Shown: positions 47,360 through 60,092, counted from the stretch's first letter. The stretch is 64,000 nucleotides of DNA from Gyromitra esculenta (GCA_038503075.1 JBCAML010000012.1:930001-994000), one strand, 5' to 3'. Made by a program: numbers and translations. The notes: generated from the letters alone by a model not told the origin.

Positions 47360-48607
47360 CTAGTGCATGGCTCGAAGTTCCTCGAGAGTTCGTGCAGTAC
47401 CAAGCATATGCCGAAGAAACGTAGGATAATCCCAGCCGAGTGCTCCTGCGGCCAAACCCATTAGGCTGGCTTGATTATCTCGGCCTGGGCGGCCTGGCCC
47501 AGTTACGTTCTGGAAAGCGTTAGCTTGAGATCCTACGGTGGAGAAGTTTATGTTTGGATAGAAAACTATGACCCACAGGTTTCATGTTGATGTCAAAGAG
47601 AGCGAATCGAGACTTCGGGTCTTGATTGAAACGCCGAACATCTATTCGGATCGGGGCGGTCACACGCAGGAACTTTGCGACGGATTCACACTGTCGGATG
47701 GCCTCTTCATACCGACTATCTCTTTCAACTTCCTCCGAGCCAAGAGCTCGCGAGTTCGCTGCCACAGCAACAACCCCGTTATACGGCACTACCCCGTCGT
47801 GGTGGTTGAAGCGAGAGACTATAGGCAAGGCCCAGTAACCAGGTTTACCAACTGACGGTGGCATGACCGTAACAGTGCCTTCTTCTCCTGATAAATAATC
47901 CTCCAACATAACAACCGGGGAAACCTCCAATAGGTCTTTCACATGCTGATGTAGCTCTTGGAGCGAATAGCATACTTTCACGCCAAAACTACCTCGCCCA
48001 CGAAGCGGTTTCCCCACGATCGGATAAGACAACCCGTTCCTCTCCTGAAATGATTTCAGATTAGTAGTCTGGTCGACAGTCCAAGCTCTCGGCATCGTAT
48101 ATTCGCCCCGTGCGCGGAGTAAATTATTCAAGTAATTTTTATCATCAAACTTCTCGACGAAGCGCGGAGGTTGGCCAACGACTCGGATGTGCTTTTGATG
48201 TTCATTCAGACGTGCCGAATTCTGTAGAGGATGGGCGTCGAATAGGATTGTATTTGCCCATAGGTGGGTCGCGCCCCTCTGGACAGCAGACAGGATACCG
48301 TCTTCGTTGTCGGGGAAGCACCAGCCACTATCATTAGCTGGATCCGGAGATGGAGAAGGTGTGAGGACTTCGATATTCTCTTGGCTCTGGAGGGCAAAGG
48401 CAATGTCGGCGCCAGAATCTTGGTATCCTGTGTCGATCTCAGTTACGACCACTACAGAGAGCGGATCGGAGGAGCTATACCACCGGGTTTGAGTGGCTTA
48501 CGAGCACCATTGAATACTGGCGGCTCAATGGCCTGGAAAAGGACTGCGACACGTGCTTTCTCGATTCCAGGCTTTACACGCTGCAGGATGGTCTTGATGG
48601 CTGACAT
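47360..48607 (-). CDS. ATP-grasp (D-alanine-D-alanine ligase-like) protein
   Basis: 375 residues in three exons: 48607-48481, 48427-47577, 47509-47360, phases consistent. Splicing the 53-nt first intron yields KPGGYQDSGADIAFAL, and the 67-nt second intron joins FDINMKP to NVTGPGRPGRDNQASL. Both junctions restore conserved blocks of this fungal family. ATP-grasp features: the glycine-rich loop KPLRGRGSFGVKV (about residues 175-190) and the C-terminal metal-binding segment FDINMKPN. The WCFPDNEDGILSAVQRGATHLWANTILF block is typical of ascomycete homologues annotated as D-Ala-D-Ala ligase-like. Fungi have no peptidoglycan, so the real substrate is unknown; ATP-dependent carboxylate-amine ligation is the expected chemistry. 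Stopping at the first open frame (47520) would lose the active C-terminus. Confidence 0.87.
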
Positions 48608-49164
48608 TGCCGTATATATGTATGTGGACGCTGGTATGTTTAAATCGAGATGTCTTGATTGGACGCACAATGAAAGGACGTATTACCAAAATCGAAATAC
48701 ACCCAGAACCAGCGACGGTGAGCCGTTACTAATGTGGATTCGAGAGTCGAATTTCGAGACAAGTCGCGATCTTTCGATTAGTATGTAGTTGGAACTCGGT
48801 ATTCGGCTATCCTGGGATTATAAGTTAGCAAGCCTGGGTATATCTCGGAATAGGAACTTGTTGTATCACTAATCATTGACCACCGTGCTGGATATATGTT
48901 GGCGTTTTGAATGAGTTTCGGTGCACCAGAGAACCGAAGAACAACTCCAGATTCCGGCATAATCCCACTCAGTAAAGAGAACACCCCGATTCCAGAAAAG
49001 CCCAACACCGAGTGATCGTCTATGACCCTATGCCCACCCAAAAACAGCGAAGTTTCCCTAAATTATAACACGCTGTCAGATTTCAAAAATTCAGTTACAG
49101 AACAACTTCTATGATTTTAATTTAAACCCAATCTATAGAACAAATCACCGCCCATCACTCGTAG
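48608..49164. other. Spacer between ATP-grasp gene and EMW1
   Basis: 557 bp. It holds the promoter side of the ATP-grasp gene and the 3' end of EMW1. A minus frame of 87 codons (48778-49041) has no recognisable motif and I do not call it. Confidence 0.4.
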
Positions 49165-51969
49165 CTAAATTTTCAGCCCCTCCAGCGTATCCGCCAGCCT
49201 CTCCCACCCCTTCCCCCCTTCCCAACTCTCCCTTCCACGGCCCATAACGCCCCTAACACACGTCTTCGCCTTAAATCTCCAATCCTTCGCAACCACTCCG
49301 GAGCCTAAGCCCTCTCTCTCCATTTCACCCAAACTCTCATACGCACCCACCATCTCCACAGTAGCATCCACCAACTCATCCCATGCCTCTTCTGCAACCC
49401 CCGGCCTCGAGCTAATTGCTCTCCACGCCTTCTCCTCCGCATCCAACGCATCACGCGGTTTCTTCCGCCACAGCGCCAGTTTGGCAACCAGACGCCAAAG
49501 CCTCGCATCGTTCGTAATCAACGGCACAACGTCCTTCTCCACCAGCTCCACAACCATCTTCGGCAGTCCCGGTTTCGAAGGATCGTAGCCTGTGGGCGCC
49601 TCCACCTCCAGATCCGAGGTGATGATATGTCTCACCAGCATCTCTAATATCTCAACATCTACACACGTCTCCCCCGCCGTTTCACCGCGCAGCTCAACAA
49701 GTCGCTTCATCGCGACTACAACATCGCCGTAACTCGGCGGTCTTACACTCGCCGCGATGACCAGCAGGTTCTCCCAGATGCGCCAGGAATCATACTTAGC
49801 CGCGCTAGCACGCTTCAGTGCCGTCAGCGCATTCCTCTTGTTCGCCTCTTTCGCAAGCGCCTGTTCCTCCGTTCTCCTCCCGCTATCTTCGTCGCGGACC
49901 TCAAACTCCGCTGGCGCCGCTTTACCATCCCATTCGCTCTGCGCCGGTAATGTTGTCTCGCGCCGCAGCAGCGCAGTCGCAAGGTTACTCCACGCCTCCG
50001 CATCCGTCTCGTCGATCGAAACACTCCTCGTAAAAGCCTCCACGGCACCGTCCCAATTCTCCACTTCCAGCCAGCAGGAGCCCAGCGCGAACCACGACGG
50101 CCCATTCAGCGCATTAATGCTCAGCGACGCCTCGTAAGCCTCCGCAGCCTTCCTATGTTGGCCAGCCGAGAACCAGTGGCGTCCCAGCGAGCGCTTAGCA
50201 CGTGCGTATCGGCCGCCACTCACCTCCCATGCGCGACTGTAGTGGTCTGGATTACTGTCCAGATCGCCGAGGATGCACCATATTCTGGGAGCGTTAGCTG
50301 GCGGTGGAGTGATCTCTTCCCGTTCGCCGGGGGTGGGGGTGGTGTCGGGGCGGAAGAGCTGGTCGAGGATGATTTTGCGTGCTTTATCTTCCTTTTCGGT
50401 GGCGGCCCAGCAGAGCGCTACTTCCGGCCACATTTCGAGGCGTTCGTAGATCTCGAGCGCGGTGCGCAGGCCGCCGAGCGAGATCCAGCGGCTCGCGAGC
50501 TCGGCTTCCAGGTCCCAGCGGGTGGGGACCGAGAGCTGGTGGATGTAGAGCAAGCGTTCGTGGACAGGCGCTGCTTCGTCGTCTTTGGCGCGCGGGAGGA
50601 AGGTGGTTGTTGCTGCGTCGGTGGTCGTTGTGGTGTCGGCGATTACCTGGTCTACTACAGCTTGCAGCTGCAGTAGGCCCCGCTCGACGGTGCGGGAACG
50701 GTAGCCTTCGATTTTGGAGCGGACTAGGAGGCCGAGCGTGTAGACTTCCCAGTTTGTGGAGTGCTTGAGAACGCGCTCGGCGTATGGCATCATTTCCTCC
50801 CGGGTCAGGCCCTCGGCGGGGTTTGTGTTTTTGATTGTCTCGGCGACGAGGAGGAGGATTGCGGCGTCGAGGGGCTGCAGCTTTGGTTGGGCGGCGGGGT
50901 CGAGGGTTGATAGTGATTGTGGGAGGGCGGAGGTATCGTCGATCACGGTGGTGGATTTGGGGGTGAATGCGATTGACTCGAGGAGGGTGTCGTCGTTGAG
51001 ATCGAGCTTCTTGGGGGCGGTTGAGTCGGCGTCGGATGCAGCGGCGGACTGTGCCAGGACGACGAGCTGCGAGGTGTCTGTTTGCTGGAACTTTGTGCGC
51101 TTTCCGAGGACTCCGGTCAGCGCGTATTGGAGGCCGGTGCTCGCTGCTGCGGCCTCAAGACCGCTCAGGGCGGTCGCATCGTGGCCGAAGTAGGTATCAA
51201 CAAGCGCCTTCTCGACAAGGAAGCGGGCTTTGATTATCGGGCTTTGCGTTTTTGTAACCGCAAGGAGGGCGGTGATGTCTTCGTAGATGAGGTTGTGCAG
51301 TGTCTCTGTAGCCTCCGAGAGGATCTTCTGGTGCATGAAGTTCACGCGCAGACGCCACCAGCGAGCGGTTTCTAGGCCGGCGGAGATGAGCGCAGGGGAG
51401 TTCAAGACGCTGCGACTAAGCGACAGTAGCAGCGCCTGCGGTGTAAGATGGTACGCCGACTCGCCGTCGACAGAGAGCGACACGATCGCCGCTTTCGACA
51501 GAGCGGTAGTGAACGCCGCATCCCCGGCGAGTAACGGCGGGAGAAGAAGGCTCTCGGGGGTGAACGGAAGAGGCGGGCCAGTGATGTTGGCTTGGATGAA
51601 TGACCACAGCGCGGCAATGCCGATGCTCAGCAAATCAGCGGGCGGTACACCGCTAATGCGTTTCTCAATGTAGCCCGCATAGTCCCGCATACTCCGGAGA
51701 TATTCGACATCTGGGTGAGCAGCGTCCTGGATGTCTGTCCCGAGAAGCGCTCGGGCTTGCTCTGACTTGAAGACGGCGGCAAAGTCACCAGCGCTGACGA
51801 GCTCGAGTCCATGGGCAGTGGCGGAGTCGGAGGCGGGGATACTGGTGCCGGAGATGAGCAGCCATTCGTGCTCGGCGAGAGCGGGGGCTGTGGCGGCCAT
51901 TGCGGGCGAGAGCGGAGTTCGGCGGTGAAGGGAAATCGGAGAAGTTGCCCCACCACTAGCGTGGATCAT
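49165..51969 (-). CDS. EMW1: TPR protein Emw1 / TTC27 homologue
   Basis: Single-exon frame of 934 residues. Tetratricopeptide repeats are clear at about residues 590-690: LGRHWFSAGQHRKAAEAYEA, then NGPSWFALGSCWLEVENWDG, then DAEAWSNLATALLR, the most conserved part of the TTC27/Emw1 family. The N-terminal half is helical and Ala-rich with weaker conservation, as usual. Yeast Emw1 is essential and needed for cell-wall integrity; human TTC27 is linked to assembly of large complexes with Hsp90-type machinery. Its molecular role is not settled. The start may be the ATG at 51969 or the one at about 51900 (MAATAPALAEHEWLL), which fits the family better. The gene is divergent from eIF3b. High G+C with long open antisense frames reflects codon bias. 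Confidence 0.85.
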   Translation of the reverse strand: MIHASGGATSPISLHRRTPLSPAMAATAPALAEHEWLLISGTSIPASDSATAHGLELVSAGDFAAVFKSEQARALLGTDIQDAAHPDVEYLRSMRDYAGYIEKRISGVPPADLLSIGIAALWSFIQANITGPPLPFTPESLLLPPLLAGDAAFTTALSKAAIVSLSVDGESAYHLTPQALLLSLSRSVLNSPALISAGLETARWWRLRVNFMHQKILSEATETLHNLIYEDITALLAVTKTQSPIIKARFLVEKALVDTYFGHDATALSGLEAAAASTGLQYALTGVLGKRTKFQQTDTSQLVVLAQSAAASDADSTAPKKLDLNDDTLLESIAFTPKSTTVIDDTSALPQSLSTLDPAAQPKLQPLDAAILLLVAETIKNTNPAEGLTREEMMPYAERVLKHSTNWEVYTLGLLVRSKIEGYRSRTVERGLLQLQAVVDQVIADTTTTTDAATTTFLPRAKDDEAAPVHERLLYIHQLSVPTRWDLEAELASRWISLGGLRTALEIYERLEMWPEVALCWAATEKEDKARKIILDQLFRPDTTPTPGEREEITPPPANAPRIWCILGDLDSNPDHYSRAWEVSGGRYARAKRSLGRHWFSAGQHRKAAEAYEASLSINALNGPSWFALGSCWLEVENWDGAVEAFTRSVSIDETDAEAWSNLATALLRRETTLPAQSEWDGKAAPAEFEVRDEDSGRRTEEQALAKEANKRNALTALKRASAAKYDSWRIWENLLVIAASVRPPSYGDVVVAMKRLVELRGETAGETCVDVEILEMLVRHIITSDLEVEAPTGYDPSKPGLPKMVVELVEKDVVPLITNDARLWRLVAKLALWRKKPRDALDAEEKAWRAISSRPGVAEEAWDELVDATVEMVGAYESLGEMEREGLGSGVVAKDWRFKAKTCVRGVMGRGRESWEGGKGWERLADTLEGLKI

Positions 51970-52541
51970 AGTGGGGTGAGCGGCCGGGTAACTGAGATGA
52001 GTATGCTATCCAGGCCGGAGATGGACTTACTCTAAAGAATTAGTTCCTATACGGTGGATATATTTCGTGAGCGTAAAGGAGGGGTAATTACACAGACCAA
52101 GCTCGATCTTAGGATACCGATATCGGGTCTACTGCCAAGTGGTGCTGTTTTCTCGTTTTCCGGGGATGTGGGAGCCGGTAATGATAGTTTCGACGCCTTT
52201 CCAGCCAAACAGGAAGCAGCAAGAGAACAGCTTCTGATCATTTCCCATGTTCAAGAGTGCCTGTCTCCCCAAACTGCCCGATTCCCAATAAAACGACTGC
52301 TGGAAATAAGAATAAAAAGAGGAATAAATCCACCCTAACCCTGGCCTCTGCCGGGTAACTCGCCCCCACCAAGACTGTCTTTTCCCTTCGTCGCTGCCGC
52401 ACTGAACCCACCTGAAGCTCTCACGACGTCCATCCATCTCCATCCATCTCCATCTCCACCTCCACCATCCCCGTTTTCACATCACTCCCAGCCTATCCTC
52501 TATACAGTGCTTACCCAGTACCTCTTATATCCAAAATCAGC
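51970..52541. promoter_or_regulatory. Divergent promoter region of EMW1 and eIF3b
   Basis: 572 bp between two divergent start codons. The last 120 bp before eIF3b are strongly pyrimidine-rich with repeated CCATCTCCAT-like units, a common feature of leaders of highly expressed fungal translation genes. The midsection has no recognisable coding sequence. Confidence 0.5.
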
Positions 52542-55192
52542 ATGGCGCTCCACAGCGACTACGACGAAGACGAAGATATCGACTTCTCTGGTGAGTCCAT
52601 GCTCCAATCCCCCCGGCCTACGGTTCTGAAAAACAGCGACTGTATCTAGATCTGCGTGAACAGCACGAAGTCCGTCTCGATGAAGGCCTCGATACTTTCG
52701 TCGTCGTCGATGGGTGTCCCGTTGTCTCGGAGGATCAGAAGCCTAAGCTCATCAAGTTTCTGTGCAGGAGGCTTGGTGAGGTGGGCAAGACAAAACCGGA
52801 TGCTGTCTTTATGCCAGTTAATGAAGAGACGAAGATGACTGAAGGGTGAGTTTCATTTCGTTGGTTTTTTTAGTCCTTGGTTTGTCGGATGAGTTGGTTT
52901 ATTTGGATTCGTTTGATCCATTTTATCTATTTGGAGATTTAATCCATTTGGGTGGCCTGATTTATTGAGTTGATTGATAGTTTTCAATCATTCTTTCAAT
53001 CACTCCTTCAATTGATATAATCCAATTATCTATTGGATTATTTGCTTGATTAATTGTTTTTAACTATTCACTTGATAATGCATTTTAGTTGATCTATTGA
53101 TCTATTGATCCTTGCCCTCTGCCCCATTCTCTCATATCTTTAACTGTATCACTTGCTAACCTCCCTACCCCCTTCACAGCTACGCCTTCGTCGAATACGA
53201 AACCCCCGAACAAGCCCTCGCCGCCTGCAAATCCCTCAACGGCATCGCCCTCGACCGCAAACACACCATCAGCATCAACAAACTCACCGACATCGAACAC
53301 TACGGCCGCGAAGGTCGCATCAAAGACGAGTACACCGAACCTATCATTGAACCCTTCGCCGAAGGCGATCATCTGCGCTCATGGCTCAGCGACATCAACT
53401 CCCGTGATCAGTTTGCCATGTACCGTAGCGACAATGTTGGCGTCTTCTGGAACCGCAAGAAGGACACCCCAGAGCCAGACGTCGACCGTATGGGATGGAC
53501 CGAGTCCTTTATTCAATGGTCTCCGCAGGGGACCTATCTCACCTCCGTCCACGGCCAGGGAGTGCAATTATGGGGCGGCCCAGCCTGGAAGCGTATCATG
53601 CGCTTTGCCCATCCCTTTGTCAACCTTGTCGACTTCTCGCCTTGTGAAAACTACCTCGTCACCTGGTCTAACCGCCCCATCGTCATTCCCGAGAACCCGC
53701 CGCCAAATTTCCCTCTAACGGTCGACGAAGACGGCAAAAGCTTCATAATTTGGGACATCAAAACCGGCAATCTCCTCCGCTCCTTTGCAGCAATTGACAA
53801 CCCCGACGAAGATCTGATCGAGGTCACCCGCAAGAAGGTCTCCTGGCCCGTCTTTAAGTGGTCCGCCGACGACAAATATGTCGCCCGTGTGATCCCCACA
53901 CAATCGATCCAGATCTACGAAGCCCCGTCCATGCTCCTCCTAGGCAAAAAGGTCCTCAAAATTGACGGGGTAGTCGACTTCGAATGGTCCCCCCAATCAC
54001 CAAACTCCGCAAAACCCGCCTCTACAGAACAGCTCATCTGCTTCTGGACCCCTGAAATGAACAACCAGACGGCACGCGTAACACTCATGTCGATCCCCGC
54101 CAAAGCCATAGTCCGCACACGCAATCTCGTCAACGTGAGCGATTGCAAGCTCCACTGGCAGTCCACCGGGAAATACCTCTGCGTCAAAGTCGACCGCCAC
54201 ACAAAGACCAAGAAAAGCACATACACCTCCCTCGAATTCTTCCGCGTCGCCGAAAAAAATATCCCCGTCGAGATTGTCGAGCTAAAGCAAGTCGTCGTCA
54301 ACTTCGCCTGGGAGCCGCTCGGTGACCGCTTCGTCTTCATCACAGCAGACGAAGCAGTCCCTGGTGCCGCTGTCGCCCCGAAGATGAGTGTCCACTTCTA
54401 TGCCCCGGAACGCATCAAGAATGGCGTGGGTGAGTTCACGCTCGTGCGTACGATCGAGAAGAAGAACAGCAACGCCATCTACTGGTGCCCCAAAGGTAGA
54501 TTCGTTCTCGTCGCCACTGTCCACAGTGGCCAAAGCTTCGACCTCGACTTTTGGGACTGCGATTTCGAAGGAGAGCGAGTCAAAGGAAGCGAGGGTAAAG
54601 AAGTCTCGGCAAATCTCATGTTGATGGGAACCGGCGAACATTACGGCGTCACCGACGTTGAATGGGATCCTACAGGTAGATATGTAGCCACTTCTACGAG
54701 CATGTGGAAACACGCCGTAAGCCTCCCCCTCCCCCTCCCCTAAGGCTTCTATCAATCGCATAGCGACTAATATAGCAGTAGATGGAAAACGGATACCACC
54801 TCTGGGACTTCCGCGGTCACCTACTACGCGAAGAACCGATCGACAAGTTTAAACAGTTCCTCTGGCGCCCCCGCCCACCAACAATGCTCACGTCAACGCA
54901 GCAAAAACAGATCCGCAAGAACCTCCGCGAGTACTCGAAGCAGTTTGACGAAGAAGATCTGTTCGAGAGCGAGGCGGCGAACAAGGAGGTTGTGGAGGCG
55001 CGGATGCGGATGCTGGACGAATGGCGGGCGTGGCGCGAACGTGTGGAGGCGGAGGTGCGGATCCAGAGGGCTGAGCATAGGCTTAACAGTGGAGAGCCTC
55101 TGCCGGTTGAGGATGAGATTGAGGCGGAGGAAAGTAGGGTTGTGGAGGAGATTGTGGAGGAGGTTATTGATGAGAAAGAGGAAGAGATTTAG
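52542..55192 (+). CDS. PRT1: Translation initiation factor eIF3 subunit b (Prt1)
   Basis: Core scaffold subunit of eIF3, which recruits mRNA and initiator tRNA to the 40S ribosome. Four exons: 52542-52590, 52650-52845, 53180-54716, 54782-55192; phases agree and give 730 residues, the normal length for ascomycetes. The N-terminal RRM spans about residues 32-120 ([29 protein letters not shown], split by the 334-nt second intron). A WD40-type nine-bladed propeller follows ([40 protein letters not shown]). The C-terminal helix ends in a Glu-rich tail that binds eIF3i/eIF3g in characterised species. The last intron joins SMWKHA to [12 protein letters not shown]. The second intron is AT-rich and longer than others here. 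A poly(A) hexamer follows at 55258. Confidence 0.95.
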
Positions 55193-55257
55193 GTGGCTGG
55201 GATTGTTTTGTGTGAGTTGGGTTTTGTGGCGGTTTTATACCTGGCTGTTCACTATTA

Positions 55258-55263
55258 AATAAA
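55258..55263 (+). terminator. AATAAA poly(A) signal downstream of eIF3b
   Basis: Canonical AATAAA about 65 bp after the eIF3b stop codon, within a T-rich 3' region. Assigned by sequence and position only. Confidence 0.5.
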
Positions 55264-56382
55264 TGCTGCTTCACCGGTTGCGAGTATCGGAGTTTGTGAT
55301 GTGTAGATTTGACGGGGCTCCTCTAAGGTGTTTGAAATGTTTCTTGATGCGGTGTCCTTTTGGTGAGTTCGGTGGTCGGAACGAGATAAATAGATACTTG
55401 TTGACAGAGTACTTTTCAAAGAGATCAAAGGAGCATAGAGATAATAGCGTTGTCGATCTTGAGGGCGGGTGCTCGACGCATGTACCCATGTACCATTTCA
55501 ATACCGAAGAAAAATAAAACCGAGTGATATTTTATGACCATAACCGCTTTCCCACGCGAACCAAAGATCGGAACTACTATAGATTCCGATACTACTACTT
55601 GATTTAAGCTCTGAGCCATCAGTTTTATACATATAGTAAATCAACAGAAGCAATCCAGACCTTAATTTCCATATAATCCACCTTACCAGCCCCAGAATTA
55701 CGCATAGAGAGCGATATATAGCACCCTTCTCACATCCAAAAGGCGTATAGCCAAGTGCAAACTCCGTATAACACCAAACTCTCCATAACCTAGCAGCAGG
55801 TGAAAGATACTAGCAACCCCCAATACCAGTGTCCAAGAAAACAAGACATACCGCAGCGGTAGTCCGGCATGAGCTCGTTGTCCAAGTCCTACACGTTCGC
55901 AATTCAGGTGTGTTGTCAAGTATTAACTACTAGCTAAACTAGCTCTGTACTAGAGGTTTAATAAGTAGATAGCTGCCTGCTGGCAACTACGAAACTAATA
56001 ACATTCTGGCGAGTAAGTAGGTAGGTAGCGGATTGGAGGTATTTAGGGGTAGTCTGCAGGCTTCTTGTGAATGCCGGATTTTCCAAATATTGTGATCTAA
56101 TCTTAACCCCCATACGCGATCGATCGATCCACCAACGGTGTACGGTTCAATCATGATAAATGACTCGGTTCCTCAAGATAATAATAATACATTTTCTCAC
56201 ATGCACCGTGATGCACGACTGCCAATGGAACAATAACCACAGCAGGAAGACCTACAAATACACATCCACCATCCAAAAAAAACCAATAAAAACCAATAAA
56301 AGCAACTCCAAGAAGCGGTAAAAAAAACAACCGTGACCAAATTCCATTACCAACCCTCCCCCCCTCCCCCCTCTGCCCCTTT
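55264..56382. other. Convergent 3' spacer between eIF3b and RRN6
   Basis: 1.1 kb, mostly AT-rich, becoming C- and A-rich near 56280-56380. Short open frames (for example 55263-55517 and 56151-56444) show no motif. No RNA gene seen. Confidence 0.45.
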
Positions 56383-59300
56383 TCAAAACCCCGTCTTCCT
56401 CTTCTCCCTCGCCGCAACCCTCCCACCATGTTTCCCCCTTTCAACCTGACTCATAACCACCACCTCCACCTGCGATCCCCCCCCCCCACCACCCATCTTC
56501 ACCGCCGGCTGCTGCTGCTGCTGCTGGGAACTGATCGCGATCGGCGGCAGCTGACTCGCCGATAACTGCAGCGACCAGTTCTCCACGTCGCCCCTAATCC
56601 TATCCACGTCCCCTTTCCTCACCGAACTTTTTCTGCGCTGATGGTGATGATGCCGTTTCTTCTTCTTCACGCCAAGCCCGTCGTCAGGCGTGTACTCGTA
56701 CTCCCAGGGATCTTCTCCAACCTCCCATCTGTCGAGTGTGCTCATGAGGCCCTGCGGCAGCGTTATGCGCGTGGACACGTTCGCGTATGTTCGTATGCGC
56801 TGCAGGGGCTCGGGCAGGTACTCCGGGGGTAGAGTATCCGGTTCCTGTTCGTTCTCAGTGCGGGCGGTGGACGCTGGTGGCGGTGGTGGCGCGGGGGGGA
56901 GACTCTCGGGTGAAGGCTCGAGATGCAATCCTATGCTCGAAAGCCACATCTCTGTTGCGAGCATACGGCACAGCCGTTCTCGCCTTAGCCGTATTTTTCC
57001 GGGCGTGTTGTCGGGGAGCGGGTGCACCCATGTTTCCAGGAGCTTGTTGTATAGCGGGGCGATCGAGATCTGGACTGGTGGTTTCTCGACGAGCGCGACT
57101 GGGTCTTTGGAGCTGCACACGTGGGTGATGAAGAATTCGTCGGCGGCGGCGGAGGACACGGGGATGAGGGATTTGATTTTGTATTCCTTGAGGGTATCGA
57201 GTTCCAGCAGGTCCCGTATGCGACTCTCGAACTCGTCCAGGCGGTCGTAGAGGTGTGCCGGTTGTCGTAGATTCAGCAGGGAGATAATACCGAGGTCGCC
57301 TCTGTCGATTCTTTTCTCAAGCAACGCTCTAATATGTGCCACCGACGCTTCGATCGAGTTCTCGTCGTCGTCGTCGGTGGCAGTCTTGAGTGATTCTTGG
57401 TCGGCCAAAAAGGCGTATTTATAGATATCGGCGAAATCGACCCGTAGTCGATTCGACCAATTACGGTCCCCAACGCACGGGTTCCCGAATTCTATATACG
57501 TGGTGTCAGCGTCCTCGTCTTTGCCCTCGAAGCTGAGCCCGCGCATCTCCAGCTCCATTTCGGAGTCTGCGTCGGCTTCCACGACGTATCGTGAGCTTCG
57601 TGCTCGCGCGCCCACTTTGTCGGCTGCCCTGGATACTAGTTTGAATCCGCCGTCGGGCGCAGCGTCGCCCAGTAGGTCTTTAGATGCGTATAGCCGCTGC
57701 GTCACGCCTAATCCCTTGCCGATTCCGAAAGCGGTGAAGAAGCGGAGGGTGGGATCGGCCAGGTAGTGGTCTGCCGTCTCGTCTGTTTTGCCGCGGCTGA
57801 AGGTCCGACAGGGTAAGACGGAAACACCGTAGGAAACCGGCGTAACAGCGTCGTCCGGTATCGGTGAAGGGAATATCTTGGGTGTGCCGAGCACTGTTGG
57901 GGTCTCGGAGGGGGCGAAACGGTGTGTAGTTACCAGAGTGTTGAAGCGGGAATGCAGGAACGCTGCGATGGTCGTGTCGTTCATGTCCAGAAGTTCCATG
58001 GATAGTGAGTGATCGTCGTGGTGTCTGTAGTGTGGGACATTCATGAGTGGTTTTCCAGACTGCCGTATATCGACCCAGGTCAGTGCCGTGGAGGTGAGGA
58101 CAAATGCATCATAACCGTGGTTTTCGTAGGAGGGTCCATGTTTGAGGTCGAGGATCCAGTGGGGATCGGTGGGGAGTGGAATGTTGGGTCTATTAGATCC
58201 GGGACTCTAGGAGGAGTGGTTAGCAGTGTTAGGGGCTTTGGAGAGCTGGTACGTACCCTGATATCAAATAATCCCGCCCTCCTCCTGTCACAGGCCATGA
58301 TAGTATTTAAATCGCCTCCCCACACAACCCTCCCCCATCCATTACTGGTCACTTCGTCTGTAGGCGTTATGTGTCCACTTACATACTCCTCCAATGCGAG
58401 ATCCCTCCGCATCCTTGAATCGCAGGCTTGCCGACCCTCAATATCCCAGATTTTCCACTTCCCATTCTCATCAATGATCGCAACCTGGCGCTCATACCAG
58501 GGATTAAAATCAACATGCGCATGCGCAGCATCGCCCGTATAGATATCGACCAATCGTGTGGCCACAAACGGGTGAGACTGGCCCGCTGGCGGCGACTGAA
58601 GCCTGGTCTGGCGCAAGATAGTAGTCCCTCCCGTAGTCCTAACCGCCAAATTCGCTGCAATTCACCCAAAAGAAAGAGAAAAAAAGAATGTAAGCAAGCT
58701 CTTCCCCACAACACAGAGCACATCCACCCCACACTCACATTTCACATTCCCACCCACGCCGCCTGCAAAGACCACCTGCTGTATCGCACTCCCCCACGAC
58801 CACACCACTTCTCCACCTTCGAATATCCTCGGCACCCCCAGCATCAAGCCTCTCGTCCCCTCCACGCCCAGAACCCTCTCGGTGACCGCACCCACGCGCA
58901 AATCGGCCCCAATCGGCCCATCCGCAAACGCAGCAATGTCCAGCAGCCTCGTGCTTTTATTCTCCACATCCACCGCCTTCCCGAACGCGAGCAGCTTCCC
59001 AATCGCGGGATCCATCATCTCGCTGTGTGTGGAGACCACATGCGACTCCTCCAGCAAATCGCCAATGAAGCCCAGGGCCGGGCCCATCTCCGGCACGTCC
59101 TGCGCAAGACAGCGGGACCACCATTTCTGCGCACGGTAGCTGCGGGAACGGGACAGCGTCTGCCGGGTGGCGCGGGAAGGGCGGATGATGGTTTCTGGAT
59201 CGCTGAGCGGATAGAAAGCAAGGGCCTCAGCTACCATACGCGTCGTTAGCGGGAAAACTCCCCCCCCTTTCAATCCTGCCAGGTCCAGCAGCAACTTACC

Positions 59301-59384
59301 TTCAGAAGGCTCCCGCACTTGGTGGATCCATTTGCGGGCGCGGGGAGAGTATATAGAGCAGTGGCTGGGGTCGATGGAGAGCAT
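56383..59384 (-). CDS. RRN6: RNA polymerase I core-factor subunit Rrn6
   Basis: Subunit of the core factor (Rrn6/Rrn7/Rrn11) that loads RNA polymerase I on the rDNA promoter. Three exons: 59384-58739, 58654-58257, 58206-56383, in phase, giving 955 residues. The second intron (50 nt, GTACGT..CTAG) joins GLFDIR to SPGSNRPN and restores WILDLKHG.. and LTWVDIRQSGKPLM. A beta-propeller region contains HAHVDFNPWYERQVAIIDENG and WKIWDIEGR, typical of Rrn6. The C-terminal tail carries a His/Arg-rich basic patch, poly-Gln, poly-Gly, and the family end motif SQVERGKHGGRVAAREKRKT. The start near 59384 is a guess: the extreme N-terminus is poorly conserved and another upstream exon is possible. The C-terminal low-complexity tracts lie in GC-rich sequence. 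Confidence 0.85.
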
Positions 59385-60092
59385 TTGGCGAAATCAATCA
59401 GAGGGAGAAGGAGGATTCGCGGGAATGGGCAGGCTGCTGGTGCAACCCTGGCCCTGACGCGGCTCTGCGGGCTGCACGCGTCGTTAGTTTAAGGTTTGGC
59501 GGCTGTTTTAGGCGCCAAGACGCGGCCATCGGCGTTTTGCAGCGGTTACGTAAAGCGGCTGCTTGGCGATGGCGGGCAGAGATCTACGAGCCAGTTGAAT
59601 GGGCGCAGACACGGCGGTGTGGGGGAGGGGTCGATTGGGGTGTGCAGGATGGCCAGTGGATCTGGAGCAGTGTGCTCTCTTTCTCAGTCTCTGACTTTGC
59701 ATGTCCCTATTGAATAGATACATGTAGATACCCTCGTGGCTTAGGTACCCTCCTGTTGTCGTGAATCGTGATAGCTGTCGGTGATCAGTTGTTTGCACAG
59801 CCTTGAGAAGAACATAATAGAAATCCGAACCAGCCTCAAAAACAAGATCCCGATATGCTAATAGGGAATCTATCAAATTAAAACACAAGTCTATACTTGA
59901 GAGTCCAGGCCAGCGGCAAGGGTTTAATCCTGCGAGTGATCGTCTATGGTTCTAAGGACTTCCCCACCAATCCAAGTAGAAAACAGACGGTATATTTCTG
60001 GAATAATAGGTACAACAGTTCCGAGTCTCCAATCGCCCACCAAAATCATTTCAACAACTACAACTCCCCAGCGTGCTATCCAAGGAACCAAA
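59385..60092. other. Spacer upstream of RRN6
   Basis: 708 bp. A GC-rich first half lies next to the RRN6 start (likely promoter), then AT-rich sequence to the end of the methyltransferase gene. No additional gene recognised. Confidence 0.45.

Noticed and set aside
48452..48670. Minus-strand frame continuing past the ATP-grasp first exon (APPIRSL)
   Set aside because: This segment is the 53-nt intron; splicing restores KPGGYQDSGADIAF.
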